From assembly GCA_029259995.1 (NCBI GenBank), contig JAJDEC010000517.1, positions 1 through 16,015 of the forward strand: 16,015 nucleotides of DNA, given 5' to 3'. The translations under genes and the position numbers were made by a program. Under the pieces are notes generated by a model. The model had not been told where the DNA came from, did no database searches, and saw only the letters and a list, made by a program, of their open reading frames with translations. Positions 5,975-13,446 of this stretch are shown piece by piece. Positions within the stretch are counted from its first letter, which is position 1; every line of letters begins with the position of its first letter. This DNA comes from Phycisphaerae bacterium (GTDB lineage Bacteria; Planctomycetota; Phycisphaerae; UBA1845; UTPLA1).

Positions 5975-7066
5975 ATGATTGACATCAAGAAGGGGGCCTG
6001 CCGGGCGTTGTTTGCTTACGACGTCGGATATGGCATCGATCTGGATGAAGTCGATCGCGTGATCTCCGACGAGAAGCATCGCGAGCGGATCGGGCGAACG
6101 CGACGCGTGCCGGAGTACTTTGAATTCTCGCCGTTGCCGATCCGTGCGTATCGGGACGTCGGTTCCATTTCCCTCGGACAATTCCAGACGCGGCCGACGA
6201 TCGAGATGACGCTTTATGACTTCGGGGCGGTGTCCATCGCATTCACGATTCCACTGTCGGGGCCGATCGCGAATCTCATCGACTTGAGCGGCGAACTCTG
6301 GGACAACAAGGCCCTGCTCGCGGCGTCGCGCGAGGCGGTGGAGTCGATCGTCCGGGAGATTCCCAACGCCATCGATCGTCCAGCGGTTTCCGAAATCGTG
6401 GAGGACTATGCGATCTATCAGATTGCGGAAGTCGCCGATGGCGGTTCGCTGGAGGACGCCGCGGCGCAAAGTCGTGATGCACTGGCGAGGATCATCAGTG
6501 CGGAAACTGACGAGCTCTCCGATCAACAACGCGACGATGTTTTGCGGGGCCGCGTTGAATTCGGACGGGATGATGTGTCGTTCATCGATTGGCACGCCGC
6601 GATTCTCTTCAACGGCGATGCCGACGATGTTCTGGCCGTACTGGAGTACGCCAACGTCGAATTACTGGAGATGCGATTCCTTGATGAGAAACTGGATCGC
6701 GCCCTGGACGAGGGCTACAAACTGACGCGGCCACGGCGTTGGTACCAGCGTTCGACGTTTCGGACGGACCTGGCCCGGATCGCGGAGCTCCAGCTCGACG
6801 GTGTGTCCATGTTCGAAGGCGTCAACAATGCGATCAAGTTGCTGGGCGATCAGTATCTGGCACGCGTCTATCGGCTTGCCTCTGAACGGATGCACTTGAA
6901 CGACTGGGATGCGAGCGTCATCCGCAAGCTCGACGCCCTGGAGCGTATCTATGGAAAGATGTCGGATCTGCAAAGCGCACGACGAAGTGAAACGCTTGAG
7001 TGGATCATCATCATCCTGATCGGCTTCGAAATTGTCATCACACTATCGACGCTCGGCTCGCATTAA
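5975..7066 (+). CDS. RMD1/DUF155-like protein with C-terminal membrane anchor
   Basis: The 363-aa product resembles the RMD1/YagE (DUF155) family. It has an N-terminal FAYDVGYGIDLDEVDRVI segment (13-30), the family-like LYDFGAVSIAF strand (80-90), a long helical middle, DVLAVLEYANVELLEMR (218-234), and a C-terminal LEWIIIILIGFEIVITL (341-357) that matches the (R/T)LEWxIIxLI membrane segment ending many members. The bulk is therefore cytoplasmic, with a single-pass anchor at the end. Eukaryotic members (yeast RMD1, RMD8; human RMND1) act in meiosis or mitochondrial translation; bacterial function is unknown. ATG 5975 is preferred over an upstream GTG (5909) and ATG (5930) because AGGA lies about eight bases before it and the upstream residues look non-coding. 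It follows queC by 69 nt on the same strand and may share its transcript. Family assignment is from memory of motifs. Confidence 0.7.
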   Translation: MIDIKKGACRALFAYDVGYGIDLDEVDRVISDEKHRERIGRTRRVPEYFEFSPLPIRAYRDVGSISLGQFQTRPTIEMTLYDFGAVSIAFTIPLSGPIANLIDLSGELWDNKALLAASREAVESIVREIPNAIDRPAVSEIVEDYAIYQIAEVADGGSLEDAAAQSRDALARIISAETDELSDQQRDDVLRGRVEFGRDDVSFIDWHAAILFNGDADDVLAVLEYANVELLEMRFLDEKLDRALDEGYKLTRPRRWYQRSTFRTDLARIAELQLDGVSMFEGVNNAIKLLGDQYLARVYRLASERMHLNDWDASVIRKLDALERIYGKMSDLQSARRSETLEWIIIILIGFEIVITLSTLGSH

Positions 7067-7220
7067 CGACATGCGTCAGCGCCGAGGATTGGCGGCTCAT
7101 CCGTTGGGTCCATCCGGCGCCAACGCGCGTGATGGGCGTCCCGACGAAACGGCGAGCAAGCTGCACTGGTATGATTCGACCGGTCCGGGGACCGACGCCA
7201 CGATACGCCAGGGGGCCGTC

Positions 7221-7616
7221 ATGATCGACCAAAGCTGGATTCAGGTCAGAATCGAACGTCTGGAACGCGGAATGTCCGATCTCAAGACTGCAATCGCGTC
7301 GCTTGAGACGACAGTGCGCTCGGATCGAATCGTGACGGAGAAGCATGATGGCCTGGTGCGCCGTCTGTCAGAATCCGTGGCGACGATCAGCATCACGCTG
7401 TCGGCGCTCGAGCGCGGCGTCAATGGTCTGCCCATCAAGGTTGCGGAACAGGCGCGGGACATCGAACGGATCAACGCCCGTCTGGAAACCATGACCGGTG
7501 AACTGCGACAATCTTCCGCCGCGGAGATTACGGGCCGATACGCGATGAGCAAAGCGATGATCGCCGCGTTCGGTTCCGTGATCGGCGCGATGACAATGTG
7601 GTTGATTCGACGATAG
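7221..7616 (+). CDS. Small coiled-coil protein with C-terminal membrane segment, 131 aa
   Basis: No family recognised. Residues 6-100 are a long, charged helical region with heptad-like hydrophobic spacing (VRIERLERGMSDLKTAIASL; ARDIERINARLETM), typical of a coiled coil. Residues about 109-129 (MSKAMIAAFGSVIGAMTMWL) form one hydrophobic segment followed by IRR, so the protein is predicted to be anchored by its C-terminus with the coiled coil in the cytoplasm. This layout resembles DUF-type proteins with phage holin-associated or membrane-stress roles, but nothing here proves a role. ATG 7221 has AGGGGG five bases upstream; 63 additional upstream codons are open but Gly/Arg/Pro-rich and are not included. 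It follows the RMD1-like gene by 154 nt in the same direction and ends 55 nt from the convergent Rrf2 gene. Confidence 0.8.
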   Translation: MIDQSWIQVRIERLERGMSDLKTAIASLETTVRSDRIVTEKHDGLVRRLSESVATISITLSALERGVNGLPIKVAEQARDIERINARLETMTGELRQSSAAEITGRYAMSKAMIAAFGSVIGAMTMWLIRR

Positions 7617-7671
7617 TCGCGCGGCTCACTGGCGCATGACGACAATTCATCTCGTTCGGGACAGAAGCAAC

Positions 7672-8142
7672 TTAACGCCGCCGGGTAACGCTGGTTTTCT
7701 TGCGTGTCTTCTTGGCGGCATGGGATCCGCGCGAGGCCGCGCTGCCGCGCTCGAACGCGATGGCGTGAATCGTCGTTTCCTTGAGAAAGCCGTGATAGGA
7801 GTGAAGGACTTTCTCCCAGCGCGGATGCGCCGTGCACGGCGACAGGCTGGAACAAGTCTGATTCTCAAACGGGCACATGGTTCGCTTGAACCGTTCGAAC
7901 GGTTCGAGGACTTCCCACAGCGGCGTTTCCTTCGGATGACGAGCCAGACTGAATCCACCGCCTCGACCGCGGCGGGCATCAAGAATTCCATGTCGAACGA
8001 GATCGCCCAGAATCTTCGCCAGGTACTTGCTTGGAATGCCGGATGCCGACGCAATGGCATTGCCGGCGACTGGCCAGCTGGATTCATTTTGAGCGATATA
8101 GACCACTGCTCTCAGGGCATATTCGCTGGTCAGACTCATCAT
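7672..8142 (-). CDS. Rrf2-family transcriptional regulator, probable Fe-S sensor
   Basis: A 156-aa Rrf2-family repressor starting MMSLTSEYALRAVVYIA, the family's N-terminal signature. The winged helix-turn-helix covers about residues 25-70, with recognition region SGIPSKYLAKILGDLVRHG (34-52) and wing RRGRGGGFSLAR (58-69). Three cysteines, C90, C97 and C103, sit where IscR and NsrR bind an iron-sulfur cluster, although the first spacing is six residues between cysteines instead of five. Such proteins sense cluster status, nitric oxide or redox state. The C-terminal tail (AAKKTRKKTSVTRRR) is unusually basic. ATG 8142 is chosen because GGAGG lies ten bases upstream; the next codon is also ATG. 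Its gene follows adenine deaminase by 186 nt on the same strand. What it regulates is not shown by the sequence. Confidence 0.9.
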   Translation of the reverse strand: MMSLTSEYALRAVVYIAQNESSWPVAGNAIASASGIPSKYLAKILGDLVRHGILDARRGRGGGFSLARHPKETPLWEVLEPFERFKRTMCPFENQTCSSLSPCTAHPRWEKVLHSYHGFLKETTIHAIAFERGSAASRGSHAAKKTRKKTSVTRRR

Positions 8143-8262
8143 GACGTAGTTGCCTCCGTGTGTGCCCTTGCCGACGTCTACCAACGAAGAGCAGGCTGGT
8201 GTGTTTACATGGCTTGTTTCGAGGCGTCCGTGAGTTCAGGGGCGGACGGAATCCATGTATAT

Positions 8263-8292
8263 CTCGTACTGAATTGGTGCGATTTTAATCAA
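8263..8292 (-). promoter_or_regulatory. Possible promoter of the Rrf2 gene
   Basis: The gap between adenine deaminase and the Rrf2 gene contains a locally AT-rich patch. On the minus strand TTGATT (8287-8292) and TACGAG (8263-8268) are 18 bases apart, in -35/-10 arrangement about 120 nt before the start codon. The match at -10 is weak. Rrf2 proteins often repress their own promoter, but I see no clear palindromic operator. Confidence 0.3.
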
Positions 8293-8328
8293 ACAGCTTT
8301 GTGAGCGATAGTCAGCGATTTCCGACGG

Positions 8329-10050
8329 CTAATCTGCAACGACTGAGACAACTTGAAATCGATCCACGTCAATCAGGCCATGGTCGGTCAGTTTCAATCG
8401 GCCGATGACTGAAAGCGTGAGGAAGGACAGTGCCATGAACGGCCGTCGGAGCGTTCCGCCCAGGAGTTTCGTGGATTCGTGCAGGCGTCGGAGTTGCTCG
8501 CTGAGTTCGTGGGCCGACACGTCGCTCATCAGGCCGGCGATCGGCAATCGCACGTCGGCGAGGACTTTTCCATCGGCGACGGCGCAGAAACCGCCGCCGA
8601 TCGTCGCCAGATGCAGCGCAGCCGTACGGATGTCCGAGTCATTCATTCCTGTGACGACGAGATTGTGTGCGTCGTGCCCCACGGTCGAGGCAATCGCGCC
8701 CCGCTGCAGACCGAATCCGCGGACGAATCCGAGACCGACGCGGCCGGTCGCGTGGTGCCGCTCAATGACGGCGATCTTCGCGAGATCTCGCTTTGCATCC
8801 GCATGAATGAGTCCGTCGATCGGGGCGATCGACTCCGTGCATCGTTCCGTGTCGATGCGATCCTCGATCACGCAGATGACGTTGACGTTTATCGGGGTTG
8901 CCCCTTCGATGGCAAGATGCTTCGTCGTGAGCTCGGCGATGTTGACGGAATTCTGGCTCATGGCGCCGGTCGCCTTGACGGCGGCACACGTGGATTCGCC
9001 ATTCTCGGCAACGCGTCGACCATTGTGGTATACGCGCCGCACACGAAAATCCTCCAGATTGTCGACGATCGTCAGGCAGGCCCGACGAGCGGGCGCGACG
9101 GCGCCGAGATCATGCAGGCCGAAGTAGCTGCACGCCGCGTGGCTTCCAAGACGAACAGCGAGAATCGGATCGAGTCCGGCGGCGATGGCCGTTCGAATCA
9201 TGTGATCGATCTGGCCCTGCTCCAGGAGGTCATCGACATCTTTGTCGTCCGTGCAGAACATGAATCGATCGACGGTTGCCGGCGTTACGAGCGGAAGCAG
9301 GGCGGCGAGATTCCGCGCCTGGCTGCCTTCGCGGATCATGATCTGGAGGCCAAGGCGAAGTTTTTCTCTGGCTTCGTCGATCGTCGTACATTCGTGATCG
9401 CTGGCAATGCCGGTCGACGCGTAAGCGCACAAGTCGCGGCCGAGCAGGCTTGGCGCGTGGCCGTCAACGCGACCTTTGGTCATGGCAATCTTGTTCAGGC
9501 AATCGTCATCACCATGGACGACGCCGGGATAATTCATCATCTCAGCGAGACCCAGAACACGGGCTTCGCCAAGCAGCGGTTCGAGTTCCTTTGCCGCGAG
9601 CGTCGCCCCGGCGGATTCGAACTGAGACGCGGGCACGCACGAACTGAGCATCGCGTATACGTCGATCGGCGCCTCCGCGCTGGCTGCAAGCATATAGCGG
9701 ATGCCATCGATGCCGAAGACGTTTGCGATCTCATGCGGATCCGTCACGACGGCCGTCGTGCCGCACGACGATACAAGCCGGGCGAATTCCGGCGGCGCGA
9801 GCATCGAGGATTCGATATGAACGTGGGCGTCGATCAGTCCCGGGCAGATGAACTGCCCTGATACGTCGTCCACCTGTTTCGCGTCGTATTGGCCGATTCC
9901 GACAATCGTGCCGCCGGCGATCGCAACATCGCCCTCCGTGATTTCGTTTGAGAGCACATTGACGATTTTTCCGCCGCGCAGAACAAGATCCGCCGGTTCG
10001 CGACCGGCAGCGATGTCCACGCGTCGTTTGAGTTCGATGGGTGTTGCCAT
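8329..10050 (-). CDS. ade: Adenine deaminase (Ade/AdeC type)
   Basis: Metal-dependent amidohydrolase of the cytoplasm that converts adenine to hypoxanthine and ammonia in purine salvage. The 573-aa product carries, in order, DLVLRGGKIVNVLSNEI (21-37), the metal-binding HVHIESS (76-82), DPHEIANVFG (104-113), DGHAP (196-200), ASDHE (217-221), the FCTDD metal site (265-269), SYFGLHDLGAVAPARRA (308-324) and the C-terminal GHDAHN (458-463). All fit full-length bacterial adenine deaminases. Position 325 is Cys where the usual amidohydrolase motif reads RAD, a minor difference away from the metal site. The frame is open far upstream into the permease gene, but MATPIELKRRVDIAAGREPAD is the natural start. 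There is no Shine-Dalgarno site; a TACCCT hexamer ends eight bases before the ATG. It lies 56 nt downstream of the NCS2 permease and probably shares its transcript. Confidence 0.95.
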   Translation of the reverse strand: MATPIELKRRVDIAAGREPADLVLRGGKIVNVLSNEITEGDVAIAGGTIVGIGQYDAKQVDDVSGQFICPGLIDAHVHIESSMLAPPEFARLVSSCGTTAVVTDPHEIANVFGIDGIRYMLAASAEAPIDVYAMLSSCVPASQFESAGATLAAKELEPLLGEARVLGLAEMMNYPGVVHGDDDCLNKIAMTKGRVDGHAPSLLGRDLCAYASTGIASDHECTTIDEAREKLRLGLQIMIREGSQARNLAALLPLVTPATVDRFMFCTDDKDVDDLLEQGQIDHMIRTAIAAGLDPILAVRLGSHAACSYFGLHDLGAVAPARRACLTIVDNLEDFRVRRVYHNGRRVAENGESTCAAVKATGAMSQNSVNIAELTTKHLAIEGATPINVNVICVIEDRIDTERCTESIAPIDGLIHADAKRDLAKIAVIERHHATGRVGLGFVRGFGLQRGAIASTVGHDAHNLVVTGMNDSDIRTAALHLATIGGGFCAVADGKVLADVRLPIAGLMSDVSAHELSEQLRRLHESTKLLGGTLRRPFMALSFLTLSVIGRLKLTDHGLIDVDRFQVVSVVAD

Positions 10051-10106
10051 TGCCGGATAGGGTAGCGAGTTTTGACGACGGGTCCAATGCTCCATGTGCG
10101 ACGCCG

Positions 10107-11750
10107 TCAGCCCTGGATCGGATCCGACGTTTGAGCTTCGGGCTGGCGGGTTCGTTGCGCGTGGACGCGCATCAGCAGGAAGATGGCGGCCATCGACGCG
10201 TATCCAATGGCGATCGGGATCCCGCTGAACGATTCGCCCGTGATTTCGGTGGAGCCGGCAAAGATCGGGAAATAGTAATCGAGATTGTTGCCGTTGACGA
10301 CGTAGGCGTGCATCAATCCAAGGAAAGTCAGGACTGCCCCGGCAGCGCTCCAGCAGGCTGCGCGGCCGAACTCGCGATCGATGAGATGGGCGCTGACGGC
10401 GGCGACGATCATGCACGTGAAGATGTATCCGCGCTCCATCGCCAACAGGCCATGCAGGAGAAAGCCGTTGACTTCGGCGGGTTTGGGCAACGTCAGCAGT
10501 TGTTCGATCGTTGTTCCGCCGGATGCGATGAATGCGCCCATGACAACGGTCGCGCCCCACGCGGCGATCGCGGGAAACAATCCGATCGCGACGGCGGGGG
10601 CGTGTCGCAAAGGCGTCGCCTGAAATGCCTGGGCCGTGATCACGATGCCGATCCAGAATACAATCGCGATGCCCGCTTCGACGGGCACGACGGCATTGAT
10701 GAGGGAAAGCGTGCCAGTACAGATCAGCAATGTGATGACAATGCCATTGAGCGTCGAATAACCGGCGCGTGCGCCGAGGCCCTTCCATCCCGGATGGCCG
10801 ATGTAGATTGTTGTCGGAAAGCAACTGCCGCAGCATGCGGCCGCGATCGTGCCGAGACCGTTGACGGCGAGCGACGGTCCGGTCGCATATCGATCGCCGC
10901 CTGCCTCGGCGGATTCGATGTTCTGGAGCGAGCCCACGAGATTGAATAACCCCATCGGGACGATGACGCCGAGCAGACCGAAGAGTCGTTCCTTCTCCGC
11001 TGCCAATGTGGACAGAATGTCGCCGAGGTAGAGGCCGGGGAGATTCCAGCCTCGTTGCGTCCATGCCTGCGAGACGGTCTCTGCCGCCATTGCCTTGTTC
11101 GTCCATTCCCCCGGAAGGCACCAGGCGGCAAGCGTGCCGACGACCAGCGCGACGAGGCCTCCCGGCAGCCCCAACGGCAGTCGGACGCCGGAGAAATAGG
11201 TGACAAGGATGATGGCCAGCGGCGCCATCGCGATGATCGGCCATTGCCAGATCTGCAAAGCGAATGTCATGGCGATGAAACCGATGGCGATTCCGGCAAG
11301 CGTGCTGAGCAATGCGGCGCGGGGCGTGTGTTTGCGGAGTCGCTCAGCGACGAATGCGCCGAAGAATTCGATGAGACCGCTGCCGAGGCACGCAATCAGG
11401 CCGAGCCGCCAGGCGAACGTCGCATCCTGTGTCTCCGCGTATGCCGGCGCGATGACGAAGAATATATAGACGATCATGGACGGCGTGTTGATTCCGTAGG
11501 GCAGGGCGCAGACGTCCTTGCGATTCTCTTTTTCGGCGAGACGGCGTGCCTGCCATGCGTAGAACAGATTTCCGATGATCAGCGATACGGCAGCGCCGGG
11601 GAGGATTCGACCGAAGATGAGTTCATTGGGCATGCCGCAGAGGCCGCCGCAGAGACTTATGATGATCAACAGCTGAACGAGATTGTCGATGAAAAGTCCA
11701 AAGAATCCGTCGATGTCTCGTTTGACGAAGATGGGAAGGGGGCTGGGCAT
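10107..11750 (-). CDS. NCS2-family purine permease
   Basis: A 547-aa inner-membrane protein with about 12-14 hydrophobic segments, of the nucleobase-cation symporter-2/AzgA type (xanthine/uracil/hypoxanthine permeases). Recognisable parts are DGFFGLFIDNLVQLLIIISL (14-33), ALPYGINTPSM (82-92), the substrate-site region FNLVGSLQNIESAEAGGDRY (269-288) and AACCGSCFPTTIYIGHPG (304-321). Position directly before adenine deaminase suggests that it imports adenine or a related purine, but the substrate cannot be read from the sequence; guanine, hypoxanthine or xanthine are alternatives. The start at 11750 is supported by GGAGG nine bases upstream. It lies 62 nt after the SPASM-domain gene on the same strand, so transcription could run through, though the genes have no evident functional link. 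Confidence 0.9.
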   Translation of the reverse strand: MPSPLPIFVKRDIDGFFGLFIDNLVQLLIIISLCGGLCGMPNELIFGRILPGAAVSLIIGNLFYAWQARRLAEKENRKDVCALPYGINTPSMIVYIFFVIAPAYAETQDATFAWRLGLIACLGSGLIEFFGAFVAERLRKHTPRAALLSTLAGIAIGFIAMTFALQIWQWPIIAMAPLAIILVTYFSGVRLPLGLPGGLVALVVGTLAAWCLPGEWTNKAMAAETVSQAWTQRGWNLPGLYLGDILSTLAAEKERLFGLLGVIVPMGLFNLVGSLQNIESAEAGGDRYATGPSLAVNGLGTIAAACCGSCFPTTIYIGHPGWKGLGARAGYSTLNGIVITLLICTGTLSLINAVVPVEAGIAIVFWIGIVITAQAFQATPLRHAPAVAIGLFPAIAAWGATVVMGAFIASGGTTIEQLLTLPKPAEVNGFLLHGLLAMERGYIFTCMIVAAVSAHLIDREFGRAACWSAAGAVLTFLGLMHAYVVNGNNLDYYFPIFAGSTEITGESFSGIPIAIGYASMAAIFLLMRVHAQRTRQPEAQTSDPIQG

Positions 11751-11812
11751 CTGCGAACGCCTCCGGGGTTCATCAGGCGATTTTCAGCGCGTGTCGGCCG
11801 GATGCAATGCGA

Positions 11813-13435
11813 TCAGGGACGATGCCACTCGTCGCAGGTCGAACACAATGCGCAGTCCGCGTGCCTGAGATTGCGTATCGCGTCCAGTCGCTTGTGATTC
11901 CAAAGTTCCAGCATCGACGAGTCCCGAAGATTCCCAAGTGCCTGCTTCGCCTGGAAGTCCTGATCGCACGTCGTGACGGTTCCGTCGGCAAGGATCATCA
12001 TTCTTGAATACGTGCGGCGACACGCATCGCGACGCGGCGGCGACATAGACGTGACGGCGCGTGCAGGACGCTGGCCGGCGAAGTGGCTTGCGCCGCGCAC
12101 GACGTAGGCGCCCAGTCGCTTCTGCCAATGGTCTACAAAGGGCTCAAGATCATTGAGCGTCTCGAAGGCCTTCACGAGGGAAGGCACGATCATGGGTCGG
12201 ACGGACTGACGTTCGGTTCGCAAGGCACTCCAGCGATCAATCGTCGCCATGACTTTGGCATAGGCGTCCAGACCGTGGACGCGTTGATACGTCGAGGCGT
12301 TGGCCGCGTCGATCGTGACTTCGACGACGTCAACGGGTGATTCGAAAAGGGACGCTTCGGCCGGTCCGGGCACGGCGATACCATTCGTTCGGACGCAGAG
12401 CGAGCCGGGGTTCGCGGTGCGAAGGCGCCGGCAGATTTCACTGAATCTCGGATGCAGCGTCGGTTCGCCGAATCCGCCGAGGACGATTCGCGTGTCGTCG
12501 GCGTCCGTGATGGATTCCGCGATCCGCTCGACAGTCGCCATGTCGACCGGCGCGCGAGACGGCACGATGTCGCCGCGCGGATGAAACATGTCGCGTTGGT
12601 CGAATTGATCTTCCGTCGTCAATTCGATCTCGATTTCCTCAGGGCTCTCGCAAATGTGGCGACTTTCCTGGTCTGCAAGCCAACGGCAGATCTGCACGGC
12701 ATCCCAATCGGCACCGCCCGCTTCGAAGACGCGCATGACACGATCTGTTGATCGAGTTGTGTCGCACAGGAGTCGCCCGGCCGCCCGTACGATCGCGGCA
12801 TCCGGGCGATAGCAGGCTTCGCGACCGGTCAAGTCGGGTGCGGGCGAATTGGGTTGATAAACGAGCATGGCGCCGGGCGGCATTCCGACGGGGAGCAGCT
12901 GATCGACGACGTCACGAGCAGCGATGAACGCATTGAGTCCGGGCGGCGCCTGCATGAGCGTCATGCGCGACAACTCGATGTTTGACTGAAAATGTTCGAT
13001 CATTCGAGTGATCAACTCCGGATCGAGCAACGGCGCTGCGGCGGGGAGAGACACGACGGCCTCGGCGTGCGTTTTCGCCATGAGTCCCTGCAACAATGCG
13101 GCATTGAAGTCTTCGTCGAACACGCAAAGGGCACCGATGCCGCCGCGCCAACCATCGAGGCCCCAGAATCGACCGGTCCGCACCAGATCGCGATAGGGCG
13201 GCGCGGGCGCATCGTGCGTTTCGACACGTGTGTTCAGGCCATCCAGGATCGCGCGTGTTTCATCCGCCTGCGCCGGGGGGACGAGGACGTGGACTGTTTC
13301 CACGCCGCGTATGCGGCAGGCGCGTTCAAGGGTTCGGCGAAGTATGGGCGTGCCGCGCATGGGCTCGCGCAACCTGGATCGTGTGCCAATGGGCGACTCG
13401 TCGAGATTCACGTTGGTTGCCGCGATGATGCGCAT
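11813..13435 (-). CDS. Nucleotidyltransferase-like/SPASM fusion with cysteine-less radical SAM domain
   Basis: A 540-aa protein in two parts. Residues 1 to about 240 resemble GT-A nucleotidyltransferases of the SpsF/KdsB type (GTRSRLREPMRGTPILRRTLERA at 17-39), although the Gly-rich motif is degenerate. Residues 265-540 follow the radical SAM plus SPASM plan: IEIELTTED (268-276), GGFGEPTLHP (320-329, the SAM-contacting segment), VDVVEVTIDAANASTYQRVHG (368-388) and a SPASM region with C472, C490, C528, C531 and C534. The CX3CX2C motif that binds the catalytic cluster is absent: its place is taken by QFDQRDMF (277-284), that is Gln, Arg and Phe. It is probably not a radical enzyme. The architecture recalls the spirochaete spiro-SPASM family, from memory and unverified. 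ATG 13435 is chosen over TTG 13450, which overlaps the preceding stop; it follows the Maf-like gene by 11 nt. Confidence 0.8.
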   Translation of the reverse strand: MRIIAATNVNLDESPIGTRSRLREPMRGTPILRRTLERACRIRGVETVHVLVPPAQADETRAILDGLNTRVETHDAPAPPYRDLVRTGRFWGLDGWRGGIGALCVFDEDFNAALLQGLMAKTHAEAVVSLPAAAPLLDPELITRMIEHFQSNIELSRMTLMQAPPGLNAFIAARDVVDQLLPVGMPPGAMLVYQPNSPAPDLTGREACYRPDAAIVRAAGRLLCDTTRSTDRVMRVFEAGGADWDAVQICRWLADQESRHICESPEEIEIELTTEDQFDQRDMFHPRGDIVPSRAPVDMATVERIAESITDADDTRIVLGGFGEPTLHPRFSEICRRLRTANPGSLCVRTNGIAVPGPAEASLFESPVDVVEVTIDAANASTYQRVHGLDAYAKVMATIDRWSALRTERQSVRPMIVPSLVKAFETLNDLEPFVDHWQKRLGAYVVRGASHFAGQRPARAVTSMSPPRRDACRRTYSRMMILADGTVTTCDQDFQAKQALGNLRDSSMLELWNHKRLDAIRNLRHADCALCSTCDEWHRP

Positions 13436-13446
13436 GGTCAATGTGT

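Noticed and set aside
8479..9861. 460-codon plus-strand frame
   Set aside because: Antisense shadow of adenine deaminase; its residues mirror the deaminase codons.
8329..11244. Extended 971-codon frame for adenine deaminase
   Set aside because: The first 398 residues are an Arg/His-rich shadow of the permease gene; the family's N-terminus begins at ATG 10050.
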